Source: Streptomyces sp. NBC_00223 (GTDB lineage Bacteria; Actinomycetota; Actinomycetes; Streptomycetales; Streptomycetaceae). From it: DNA of 64,000 nt. The first letter of the stretch is position 1. Each line of letters starts with the position of its first letter. A model generated the notes under the pieces. The model made no database searches. It was not told where the DNA came from and saw nothing but the letters and a program-made list of their open reading frames with translations. The position numbers and the translations under genes are program-made. Where the stretch lies: contig NZ_CP108109.1 in the NCBI RefSeq assembly GCF_036199905.1, positions 7,780,001 through 7,844,000 of the forward strand, in the 5' to 3' direction. Shown in pieces: positions 34,441 to 42,223 of this stretch.

Positions 34441-34966
34441 CCGCACCCCCACGGGAAGGCTTGCAGCCGGCATCACCCCACACGCCCCTGCCCCCGGGGC
34501 CCGGCAGCCGCCGACGGCGCTGTACCGCCACAAGAAGACCCGCAGACGGAGGCTTTGGGGGAGGGCGGGAACGACCCCGCGCCGCCAGGCACGGGCACCC
34601 CGCACGGACGTGCGGACGACGACGGTGCCGCGGCCCCCGCGATGGGAGTCGCACCCCGCGCGGACGTGCACGTCCCACTTGCCGCGTACCCCCGCCGGGA
34701 GGGCATCCAGCATGGACGCGCGGACGGCGACGACGGTGCCGCGATCCCGGCGACGGGCGTTGAGCCCCGCATGGATGTGCACCTGCTCCACAGCCGCGTA
34801 TCCCCGCCGGGAGGGCACCCCGCACGGACGTGCGGACGACGACGGTGCCGCGGCCCCCGTGACGGGAGTCGCACCCCGCACGGATGTACGCCTGGCCCAC
34901 GGCCGCGTACCCCCGCCGGGACGGCACCCCGCACGGACGTGCGGACGACCACGGCGCCGCGCCCGC
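34441..34966 (-). repeat. Array B: tandem repeats of about 110 bp, inverted relative to array A
   Basis: On the plus strand the marker GGCACCCCGCACGGACG or a close variant recurs at 34593, 34701, 34813 and 34922 (108, 112 and 109 bp). Read on the minus strand, the units match array A, for example GTGCGGGGTGCGACTCCC and CCCTCCCGGCGGGG. The part nearest bioD (34441-34539) is the partner of 33490-33588, 99 bp long in both places with about seven differences. No gene is supported in 34385-34989. Confidence 0.87.
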
Positions 34967-34989
34967 GCTCCGCGCGCCCCCGCGGGCCC

Positions 34990-36306
34990 TCAGCCCGCCG
35001 CCGCGGCGGCCAGAACACCCGCCGCGACCCTCGCAACATCCTCATCCCCCGTCACATACGGCGGCATCGTATAGACCAGGTCCCGGAACGGCCGCAGCCA
35101 CACCCCCGCCCGGACCGCCGCCCGCGTCGCGGCCGCCATGTCGACCGGGTGGTCGAGCTGGACGACGCCGATCGCCCCCAGCACCCGTACGTCCCGCACC
35201 CCCGGCAGGGACTCCGCACCGGCCAGGCCGTCCCGCAGGCCCGCCTCGATCCGCTTGACCTCCAGCGCCCAGTCCTGGTCGAGCAGCAGGTCGAGCGACG
35301 CGCAGGCCACCGACGCGGCCAGCGGGTTGCCCATGAAGGTGGGGCCGTGCGCCAGCACGGGGACCTCGCCCCGCGAGATGCCCTCCGCCACCCGCGACGT
35401 GCACAGCGCCGCCGCCATCGTGAGATAACCGCCGGTCAGCGCCTTGCCCAGGCACATCACATCCGGGCAGACACCCGCGTGCTCGGCCGCGAAGAGCCGC
35501 CCGGTGCGCCCGAACCCGGTGGCGATCTCGTCGAAGACCAGCAGCACGTCGTGCTCGTCGCACGCCTCCCGCAGCACCCGCAGATACCCGGGGGAGTGGA
35601 AGGCCATCCCGCCCGCGCCCTGCACCACCGGCTCCACGATCACCGCGGCCAGCTCGTGCGCGTGACGCCCGATCAGCTCGCGCAGGTGCGCGGTGTACGC
35701 GGGGTCGGGCGGCGTGTCGAAGCCGGGCGGCGGGGCGTCCGCGAAGACCTGCCGGGGCAGCGCCCCGGCCCACAGCTCGTGCATCCCGCCGTCCGGGTCG
35801 CACACGGACATCGGCTGCCAGGTGTCCCCGTGGTAGCCGCCGCGCCAGGTCAGCAGCCGGCGCTTCTCCGGGCGGCCGAGCGAACGCCAGAACTGCAGGC
35901 ACATCTTGACGGCGACCTCGACCGACACCGAGCCCGAGTCGGCCAGGAAGACATGCCGCAGCGGCTCCGGGGTGATCTCGACCAGCCGGGCGGCCAGCCG
36001 TACCGCGGGCTCGTGGGTGAGCCCGCCGAACATCACATGGCTCATCCGGGACAACTGGTCGCGTACGGCCTCGTCCAGCGCCGGGTGCCGGTAGCCGTGG
36101 ATCGCCGACCACCAGGAGGACATGCCGTCCACGAGTTCGCGGTGGCCCTCGGCGGGCGCGGCCAGCCGCAGCCGTACCCCGGCGGCCGACTCGACGACCA
36201 GCGGTTCCTGGCGGCCGGGCATCGGACCGTACGGGTGCCAGACGTGCCGCCGGTCGAGGTCGAGCAGCGCCTCGGGGGTCAGCCCGGCGGGCAGCGGCTC
36301 AGGCAT
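34990..36306 (-). CDS. bioA: Adenosylmethionine-8-amino-7-oxononanoate aminotransferase
   Basis: A 438-residue class III aminotransferase that makes 7,8-diaminononanoate, using S-adenosylmethionine as amino donor. [10 protein letters not shown] and [16 protein letters not shown] are BioA-specific motifs, the pocket Asp is in [13 protein letters not shown], and the PLP lysine lies in [14 protein letters not shown] 36306 overlaps the bioB stop by 8 nt, so bioB-bioA is a coupled operon. Confidence 0.96.
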   Translation of the reverse strand: MPEPLPAGLTPEALLDLDRRHVWHPYGPMPGRQEPLVVESAAGVRLRLAAPAEGHRELVDGMSSWWSAIHGYRHPALDEAVRDQLSRMSHVMFGGLTHEPAVRLAARLVEITPEPLRHVFLADSGSVSVEVAVKMCLQFWRSLGRPEKRRLLTWRGGYHGDTWQPMSVCDPDGGMHELWAGALPRQVFADAPPPGFDTPPDPAYTAHLRELIGRHAHELAAVIVEPVVQGAGGMAFHSPGYLRVLREACDEHDVLLVFDEIATGFGRTGRLFAAEHAGVCPDVMCLGKALTGGYLTMAAALCTSRVAEGISRGEVPVLAHGPTFMGNPLAASVACASLDLLLDQDWALEVKRIEAGLRDGLAGAESLPGVRDVRVLGAIGVVQLDHPVDMAAATRAAVRAGVWLRPFRDLVYTMPPYVTGDEDVARVAAGVLAAAAAG

Positions 36307-37537
36307 TGGGCGGCAGATCCGTGCCCGCGCCGCGCCGCCGTACGGAGACCAGACCCGTACGGGCAGTAGCGGCCACCGGCTCGGCGGCCACCGGCTCGGC
36401 AGAGGCGTGTTCGGCAGCGGCCGGCTCGGAGGTGGCCTGCACCGGAACCCCGCACGAGCCCGCACCTGAGCCCGCCTCACCGCACGGCCCGCACCCGCCC
36501 TCGTGCGTCCCGCACCCGCCCGCGCCCTCCGCGCCCCGGTGCGCGGGCAGCGTGGTCGTCCCCGCGCCCTCCACCTCGAAGCCCGCGTCGGCGATCATGT
36601 CGAGGTCGGCCTGCCCGGCCTGGCCCTCGCTGGTCAGGTAGTCGCCCAGGAAGATCGAGTTGACCAGGTGCAGGGCCAGCGGCTGCATCGTCCGCAGATG
36701 CACCTCGCGCCCGCCCGCCAGCCGTACCTCCACGTCCGGGCAGACGAACCTGACCATCGCCAGGATGCGCAGGCACCGCTGCGGGGTGAGGTTCCACTCC
36801 TCGGCCAGCGGGGTCCCCTCGAACGGGATCAGGAAGTTCACCGGCACCGAGTCCGGGTCCAGCTCCCGCAGCGAGAACACCACGTCGACCAGGTCCGCGT
36901 CGCTCTCGCCCATGCCGGCGATCAGCCCGGAGCACGCCGACAGCCCCGCCGCCTGCGCCCGCTGCACGGTGTCCACCCGATCGGCGTACGTGTGCGTGGT
37001 GGTGATGTCCCCGTACGTGCCCTCGGAGGTGTTGAGGTTGTGGTTGTACGCGTCCGCGCCCGCCGCCCGCAGCCGGCCGGCCTGACCGTCGGAGAGCAGC
37101 CCGAGGCAGGCGCACACCTCGACGTCCTCGTTCTGCTCCTTGATCGCCTCGATGGTCTTCGAGACCCGGTCCACGTCCCGGTCGGTCGGGCCGCGTCCGC
37201 TCGCCACCAGGCAGACCCGCTTCGCGCCGCCGGCCACCCCGGCCCGCGCCGCCGCCGCGGCCTCGTCGGGCTTCAGCCAGGTGTACTTGAGGATGTCGGC
37301 CTTGGAGCCGAGCCGCTGCGAGCAGTACGAGCAGTCCTCGGGACACAGCCCGGACTTGAGGTTGACCAGGTAGTTCAGCTTGACTCTGCGCCCGAACCAC
37401 TGACGGCGCACCCGGCCCGCCGCCGCCACCACCTCCAGCAGTTCGTCGTCGGAGGTCGCCAGCACGGCAAGCGCCTCGTCCCGGGTGGGCAGCTCACGCC
37501 GCAGCCCCTTGTCCACCAGAGTGGTCAGCAGATCCAT
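36299..37537 (-). CDS. bioB: Biotin synthase with Cys-rich C-terminal extension
   Basis: A 412-residue radical SAM enzyme that inserts sulfur into dethiobiotin. The 4Fe-4S motif is C65-E-D-C69-S-Y-C72 preceded by [20 protein letters not shown] and the later GLIAGMGE are also typical. The core ends near residue 338. A tail of about 73 residues follows with Cys at about 342, 349, 352 and 362 in Gly-rich context, then an Ala/Glu/Pro-rich end. The tail is beyond the E. coli enzyme and could bind iron or another metal; this is inference. It heads the bioBA operon and is divergent from bioF. Confidence 0.95.
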   Translation of the reverse strand: MDLLTTLVDKGLRRELPTRDEALAVLATSDDELLEVVAAAGRVRRQWFGRRVKLNYLVNLKSGLCPEDCSYCSQRLGSKADILKYTWLKPDEAAAAARAGVAGGAKRVCLVASGRGPTDRDVDRVSKTIEAIKEQNEDVEVCACLGLLSDGQAGRLRAAGADAYNHNLNTSEGTYGDITTTHTYADRVDTVQRAQAAGLSACSGLIAGMGESDADLVDVVFSLRELDPDSVPVNFLIPFEGTPLAEEWNLTPQRCLRILAMVRFVCPDVEVRLAGGREVHLRTMQPLALHLVNSIFLGDYLTSEGQAGQADLDMIADAGFEVEGAGTTTLPAHRGAEGAGGCGTHEGGCGPCGEAGSGAGSCGVPVQATSEPAAAEHASAEPVAAEPVAATARTGLVSVRRRGAGTDLPPNA

Positions 37538-37606
37538 ACGGCCGATCCTCGCCTACGAGGACACCCCCGGCCAATGGCGGACCGCACAACACGCGCGCCC
37601 CAGGCT

Positions 37607-37662
37607 GTGTGCATCACCACACCCCGTGCACGGTCCCGGCCCAGTACGTTGCTGCACGTACT
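37607..37662. promoter_or_regulatory. Divergent bioB/bioF regulatory region with inverted repeats
   Basis: The 155-bp gap holds AGTACGT-N6-ACGTACT (37643-37662, perfect 7-bp arms) and GTGTG-N6-CACAC (37607-37622). Both have six-base spacers. They are good candidates for a biotin-responsive operator serving both directions. Confidence 0.5.
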
Positions 37663-37692
37663 CCGATCCGCCGACCGACCCCAGGGACCGCA

Positions 37693-38850
37693 GTGAACAG
37701 CACGCAGCCGCCGCACGGCCCCTTCGGGTGGATCGCCGAACAGGCCAGGGTCCGGGCCGAGGCGGGGCTGCGGCGCGAACTGCGGCCGCGCGCCGCCGAC
37801 TCGCCGCTGACCGACCTGGCGGGCAACGACTACCTCGGTCTGACCCGCCACCCCGAGGTCACCCGCGCCGGGGCCGACGCCTGCCTGCGCTGGGGCGCGG
37901 GCTCCACCGGCTCCCGGCTGGTCACCGGCAGCACCGCACTGCACGCCGAACTCGAAGCCGAGATCGCCGACTTCACCGGCTTCGAGGCCGCGCTCGTACT
38001 CGCCTCCGGCTACGCCGCCAACCTCGCCGCGGTCACCGCGCTCACCGCCCCCGGCAGCCTGCTGGTCTCCGACGCGGCCAACCACGCCTCGCTCATCGAC
38101 GGCTGCCGGCTCTCCCGGGCCCGTACCGAGGTCGTACGGCACGCCGACCCCGAGGCCGTGCGCAAGGCGCTGGACGGGCACGACGGGCGGGCCGTCGTGG
38201 TCAGCGACTCGGTCTTCTCGGTGGACGGCGACGCGGCCCCGCTGCCTGGGCTGGCCGCCGCCTGCCGGGAGTACGGCGCCGCGCTGCTCGTCGACGACGC
38301 GCACGGCTTCGGGGTGCTGGGCGAGGGCGGGCGCGGCGCTGTGCACGCCGCCGGGCTCGCCGGGGCGCCCGACGTGGTGTGCACCGCGACCCTGTCCAAG
38401 GCCATGGGCGCGCAGGGCGGGGTGGTGCTCGGCCCGGCCGCCGTCATCGAGCACCTGGTCAACGCGGCCCGCACCTTCATCTTCGACACCGGCCTGGCCC
38501 CCGCCGCCACCGCCGCCGCGCTCGCCGCGCTGCGGGTGCTGCGCCGCGAGCCCGAGCGGGCCGACCGGGCCCGCGCGGTGGCCCGGGACTTCCACCGGCG
38601 GCTGACCGGGGCCGGGTTCGACGCGGTCGCGCCCGACTCCTGCGTGGTGTCGGTGCGCGCGCCCTCGCCCGAGGCCGCCTTCGGCTGGGCGGCCCGGTGC
38701 CGGGACGAGGGCCTGGCGGTCGGCTGCTTCCGGCCCCCGTCCGTGCCCGACGGGGTGTCCCGGCTGCGGCTCACCGCCCGCTGCGACCTGACGGACCGCC
38801 AGGTGGCCGCCGCGGTCGACGTCATCGTACGGACGGCGCCGCGCGGCTGA
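37693..38850 (+). CDS. bioF: 8-Amino-7-oxononanoate synthase
   Basis: A 385-residue PLP enzyme of the alpha-oxoamine synthase family that condenses pimeloyl-CoA or pimeloyl-ACP with alanine. Diagnostic parts are LAGNDYLGL, GSTGSRLVTGST, SDAANHASLIDG, DDAHGFGVLGEGGRG and the PLP-lysine segment TLSKAMGAQGG. GTG 37693 follows AGGGACC; a longer frame begins at 37609 but adds unrelated residues. It is divergent from bioB. Confidence 0.95.
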   Translation: MNSTQPPHGPFGWIAEQARVRAEAGLRRELRPRAADSPLTDLAGNDYLGLTRHPEVTRAGADACLRWGAGSTGSRLVTGSTALHAELEAEIADFTGFEAALVLASGYAANLAAVTALTAPGSLLVSDAANHASLIDGCRLSRARTEVVRHADPEAVRKALDGHDGRAVVVSDSVFSVDGDAAPLPGLAAACREYGAALLVDDAHGFGVLGEGGRGAVHAAGLAGAPDVVCTATLSKAMGAQGGVVLGPAAVIEHLVNAARTFIFDTGLAPAATAAALAALRVLRREPERADRARAVARDFHRRLTGAGFDAVAPDSCVVSVRAPSPEAAFGWAARCRDEGLAVGCFRPPSVPDGVSRLRLTARCDLTDRQVAAAVDVIVRTAPRG

Positions 38851-38910
38851 GCGGCGCCATCCACCCGGGCCCGTGCCCGCCCGTACCCGTCCACCCGGGC
38901 CCGCGTCCGG

Positions 38911-39144
38911 TCAGACCGAGCCGAGCCCGCCGCCCTCCAGCGCCTGAACGAAGTCACCCCAGGCGTCCGGCGCGAACAGCAGCGCGGGTCCGAGCCGGTC
39001 CTTGGAGTCGCGGACGGCCACCTCGCCCGAGCCGAGCCGGGCTGTCTCCACGCAGTTGTTCGCGGCGGTGCTGTGGCTGCTGCGTCTCCAACTCACGCCG
39101 GAAAGCGTCGCGCTGGAGGAAAGGTAACGGGACAACGTCGTCAT
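38911..39144 (-). CDS. DUF397 domain protein
   Basis: A 77-residue protein of the DUF397 family, with the conserved SWRRSSHSTAANNCVETA, VAVRDSKDRLGPAL and WGDFVQAL segments. Such proteins lie next to XRE regulators with DUF5753 and are thought to act as their partners (WhiJ/AbaA-like and Scr1/Scr2 pairs of streptomycetes). ATG 39144 follows GGAGG directly. It is 47 nt downstream of the XRE gene on the same strand. Confidence 0.93.
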   Translation of the reverse strand: MTTLSRYLSSSATLSGVSWRRSSHSTAANNCVETARLGSGEVAVRDSKDRLGPALLFAPDAWGDFVQALEGGGLGSV

Positions 39145-39191
39145 GATGCCTCCTTTGTGCGGCGGTTCTTATGACGGGTACACGGGGAGCG

Positions 39192-40049
39192 CTAAAGCGA
39201 CATTTCCGCACGGATACCGGCGATCATGGCAGCCGACTCCTCGCACGGTAGAGCGCGGGCGCGCAATCGGGCGAACGCGGTGCCGTACGCGGTGATGTCC
39301 TCTTTCCGATCGATGTAAACACTACTCGTCAAATGGTCGACAACAACCACATCCAGATCGGCAATGCGCGGAAATGAGAAGATGATGAACGAATTCGTCA
39401 CACCCATGTGCCCGCCCGCCGTGAACGGCAGAACCTGAAGGCGGATTTGCGGGAGCCGGGCGGCCTCTTCCAGGCAGCGCAACTGTTCGGCCATCACCTC
39501 GGGGCCGCCGACCCCGCGCCGCAGCACGGCCTCGTCGAGCACCACCCACAGCTCCAGCGGCCGGTCCTGACGCAGCACCGCCTGCCGGGCTATTCGCACA
39601 TCGACCAGCGCGTCGACCTCGCGCCGGCCCAGATGCGGCATGACGTCCCTGGTCAGCGCGTGAGCGTAGGCCGGGGTCTGGAGCAGCCCCGGCACCACGC
39701 TGTTCTCCATCGAACGGGCCCGGCTCGCGCCCGTCTCCAGGTTGATGAAGTCGCGGTACTCCACCGGCAGCACCTCGCGGAACTCGTGCCACCACCCGCG
39801 CTGGTGCCCCTTGCCGGCCAGCGTGCCGAGCAGGTCCCGCAGATCGCGGTCGCGCACCCCGTACACATCGAGCAGCACGGTCACGTCCTCGGCGCGCACG
39901 CTGCTGCGGCCGGTCTCGATCCGGCTGACCTTCGACTGGTGCCAGCCGGCCAGGCCGGCCGCCTCCCCGCTGGTCAGTCCGGCCAGATCGCGCAGCCGGC
40001 GCAACTCCTCGCCGAGCCGGCGCCGCCGTACGGCCGGGACTTGTTCCAT
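39192..40049 (-). CDS. XRE family regulator with DUF5753 domain
   Basis: A 285-residue protein. The N-terminal helix-turn-helix is at about residues 10-65 (LRDLAGLTSGEAAGLAG, HQSKVSRIETGR). The DUF5753 domain follows at about 95-280, with RSMENSVVPGLLQTPAYA and the hydrophobic strand VVVVDHLTSSVYIDR. It belongs to the large actinobacterial family that includes WhiJ and Scr1 and affects development and secondary metabolism. It precedes its DUF397 partner and is divergent from an anti-sigma-like ATPase. Confidence 0.93.
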   Translation of the reverse strand: MEQVPAVRRRRLGEELRRLRDLAGLTSGEAAGLAGWHQSKVSRIETGRSSVRAEDVTVLLDVYGVRDRDLRDLLGTLAGKGHQRGWWHEFREVLPVEYRDFINLETGASRARSMENSVVPGLLQTPAYAHALTRDVMPHLGRREVDALVDVRIARQAVLRQDRPLELWVVLDEAVLRRGVGGPEVMAEQLRCLEEAARLPQIRLQVLPFTAGGHMGVTNSFIIFSFPRIADLDVVVVDHLTSSVYIDRKEDITAYGTAFARLRARALPCEESAAMIAGIRAEMSL

Positions 40050-40299
40050 GGCTTCTCGAACCTCCGATGGTGAGCGGTGCGGCCGAAGCGCCGTCGTTAC
40101 GACAGTCTGCCGACCAAATGCATTCTCACGTAGCAGAGTTCACCGTTTCGAGCGACAGATATATGCATTGCACTGTGGATCGACCGTAATAGCGGCACGA
40201 TGGGTGCCACTCTGGCGCGAATCAGCCGTATCCGGAGCCCGGTCCGTAGGCGGGCCGGCGCCCGACTGCGGGCACGGCGGGAAAGGGAACAGCGTCGCC
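40050..40299. promoter_or_regulatory. Divergent regulatory region of the XRE/ATPase genes
   Basis: This 250-bp gap is clearly less GC-rich than its surroundings around 40110-40195. ATGCATT occurs at 40118-40124 and again at 40163-40169, 45 bp apart. The repeats could be binding sites for the XRE protein. No clear -10/-35 pair is assigned. Confidence 0.4.
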
Positions 40300-40728
40300 A
40301 TGGCAGATCTTCAGGAAGTATCCGTCACCCTGCCGAGTGACCCCTCGTCGGTGACGACCGCCCGGTCCTACGTGTGCGCGCGGCTCGCCGAGTGGGGGCT
40401 GCCGCCGGACACCCCGGCCTTCGACTCCGTACGCCTGATCGTCTCGGAGCTCGCCACCAACGCCGTACTGCACACCTCGGGCCAGTCGCCGACCTTCACC
40501 GTCGACCTCCGGCTGGAGCGCTCCGAGGAGTTGTCCCTCGGCGTCACCGACAGCCATCCACGCTGGCCCCAGCGGCTGCCCGCCGCCGTCCAGCAGGACA
40601 ACGGGCGGGGCATGGTGATCATCCGTCACCTCATCGCCGAGTCCGGCGGCAAGCTCCGGATCACCCCGACCGAGGACGGCGGGAAGACCATCTGGATCAT
40701 GATTCCCTGGGCGGTGCCGGTGCGGTGA
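40300..40728 (+). CDS. ATP-binding anti-sigma-factor-like protein (HATPase_c_2)
   Basis: A 142-residue GHKL ATPase of the RsbW/SpoIIAB-like type. The N box is LIVSELATNAVLH, the G1 region is LSLGVTDSHP and the G2 loop is DNGRGMVIIRHL. Kinase activity on anti-sigma antagonists is possible, but many actinobacterial members are of unknown target. It forms a conserved trio with the XRE and DUF397 genes. ATG 40300 follows AAAGGGAAC. Confidence 0.92.
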   Translation: MADLQEVSVTLPSDPSSVTTARSYVCARLAEWGLPPDTPAFDSVRLIVSELATNAVLHTSGQSPTFTVDLRLERSEELSLGVTDSHPRWPQRLPAAVQQDNGRGMVIIRHLIAESGGKLRITPTEDGGKTIWIMIPWAVPVR

Positions 40729-40800
40729 GCCCGGGGGCGGGCAGGGGTACGGCCCTCCGCCGGTGCACGGCGTTGTACGGCTTCCGTCCGCGGGCCGTTC

Positions 40801-41502
40801 TCAGTCCGCGCACGGCGGTACGAGCAGGGCCTCGGCGCCCACCGGTGTGAAGCCCGCGGAGAGCAGGGCCCGTACGCTCGCCGCGTTGCCCGGGGCGATC
40901 TGCGCCCACAACGGCTCACCGTCGGGCACCAGATGCCGTGCGGCCAGGGCGAGCCGGCGGCCCAGCCCCCGGCCGCGCGCGTCCGGGTCCACCTCGACGG
41001 CGGTCTCCCAGCGCCCGGCGACCCCGCGCCCGAGGAGCACCGTGCCCCCGGGGACGGTCCAGGCCCGTACGCCGTCGCGGTGCCGCAGCGCGCGGACGAT
41101 CCTCGGGTGGCCGCGGTCCTCGGTCTCCCGCAGGTCGAGCGGCGGAGGGCCGGGGAGCGGGGCCGCCACGGTGAGCAGGTCGATGTTGTTGACGCGGCGG
41201 CCGGTGCCGGCGGCGAGCGCGGTCAGGAAGGGCGGGTTGAGCGGCGCGGAGAGGTCGCCGGGCGGGAGCAGGGCGCGCAGGGCGGCTGACTCCGCGCCCG
41301 ATTCCGCGCCCGATTCCGCGCCCGGGGCCGCGTCCGGTTTCGCGTCCGTGTCGGCGAAGACCACGGTGTGCGCGGTGAAGGCGATGACCCCGGCGTCCCG
41401 CGCCGACGGCTGCGGCAGGAAGGTGACCGTGCCGTCGGCGGGCGGGAAGGCGCCTCGGGCGGCCTCGGCCAGCATGCGCCGCAGGGACGCCGGTTCGCTC
41501 AT
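40801..41502 (-). CDS. GNAT-family acetyltransferase-like protein
   Basis: A 233-residue protein whose C-terminal half (about 140-230) is a GNAT domain, with VEVDPDARGRGLGRRLALAARHL as the acetyl-CoA-binding part and IAPGNAASVRALLSAGF as the closing motif. The N-terminal half resembles the GCN5-like extension of similar actinobacterial proteins and holds a small direct repeat (GAESGAESGAES, from the 12-bp repeats near 41290-41325). The acceptor is unknown. Confidence 0.85.
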   Translation of the reverse strand: MSEPASLRRMLAEAARGAFPPADGTVTFLPQPSARDAGVIAFTAHTVVFADTDAKPDAAPGAESGAESGAESAALRALLPPGDLSAPLNPPFLTALAAGTGRRVNNIDLLTVAAPLPGPPPLDLRETEDRGHPRIVRALRHRDGVRAWTVPGGTVLLGRGVAGRWETAVEVDPDARGRGLGRRLALAARHLVPDGEPLWAQIAPGNAASVRALLSAGFTPVGAEALLVPPCAD

Positions 41503-41535
41503 CCGGCCATCATTTCAGCTGACCGGCGGGGTCGT

Positions 41536-42171
41536 TCAGCCGCGGGCGGCGGCCTCGACGAGCGCTTCCAGGTTGTCGAGATTCGCGGCGAATTCGGCGT
41601 CCCAGTCCACCGGGGGGATCAGCCACTCCGCGACCGCCCGATGGCCCGGCAGCGTGCCGCCGGGCAGTTGCCGGCCGCGCTCCCCGCGCGGGTCCGGCAC
41701 GCCGGGGCCGAAGCGGCCGCCGGCCTCCGAGGCGATCCAGCCGAGCACGAAGGTGCTCACGAGCCGTTCCATGCGCGGCACCTCGGCCGGGGGGATGCCC
41801 GCGTCGAGGAGTGCGGAGTAGAGGAGATCGACGGTGGCCACCGCGTCCGGGGTGACGGCCGGCCGGGAGAACACCAGGGACGCCACCCACGGGTGACCGA
41901 TCGACAGGCTCCGCGCGGTGTGCGCGAAGGCGCGCAGCCGCTTGCGCCAGTCCACGTCCTGCCCCATCTCGGGCGCGGCCTCGTACACCTGGGCGAGCAC
42001 CCGGCCGAGCATCGCGTCCAGCAGGCCCGCCTTGTCCTTGACGTGCGGATACAGCGCCATCGGGGTGACGCCGACCGCCTGCGCGACGGCCCGCATCGAC
42101 AGGCCGGAAAGGCCGCGTTCGTCAGCGATGGCCAGGGCCGCTTCCAGGATCTCTTCCCGTTTTCCGCTCAT
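41536..42171 (-). CDS. TetR family transcriptional regulator
   Basis: A 211-residue TetR protein. The helix-turn-helix is at about residues 25-50 (GLSMRAVAQAVGVTPMALYPHVKDKAGLL) and the C-terminal ligand domain follows. It is divergent from the ABC exporter gene with a repeated operator in between, so it probably represses that exporter. ATG 42171 gives the usual length; longer frames upstream cross the promoter. Confidence 0.93.
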   Translation of the reverse strand: MSGKREEILEAALAIADERGLSGLSMRAVAQAVGVTPMALYPHVKDKAGLLDAMLGRVLAQVYEAAPEMGQDVDWRKRLRAFAHTARSLSIGHPWVASLVFSRPAVTPDAVATVDLLYSALLDAGIPPAEVPRMERLVSTFVLGWIASEAGGRFGPGVPDPRGERGRQLPGGTLPGHRAVAEWLIPPVDWDAEFAANLDNLEALVEAAARG

Positions 42172-42175
42172 GCCT

Positions 42176-42204
42176 CTACAGTGTAGATCTATACGGTGTA
42201 GATC
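42176..42204. promoter_or_regulatory. Operator region between TetR and ABC exporter genes
   Basis: GTGTAGATCTATAC (42181-42194) is a near-palindrome with one mismatch around AGATCT. GTGTAGATC recurs directly at 42196-42204, and CTACA (42176-42180) adds a further half site. These lie within the 52-bp divergent gap and fit TetR binding. Confidence 0.6.
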
Positions 42205-42223
42205 AACTTCTGGAGGGGTGACG

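Noticed and set aside
33490-34539. Inverted repeats around bioD as an insertion sequence or composite transposon
   Set aside because: No transposase or integrase gene lies between or beside the arms, and I see no target-site duplication.
34345-34881. Fusion of bioD with an upstream 180-residue region
   Set aside because: The upstream part is the repeat array. GTG 34344 has a ribosome-binding site and directly precedes the P-loop region as in other BioD.
32763-34966. Repeat arrays as CRISPR
   Set aside because: Units of about 110 bp are tandem without alternating spacers, and no cas gene is present.
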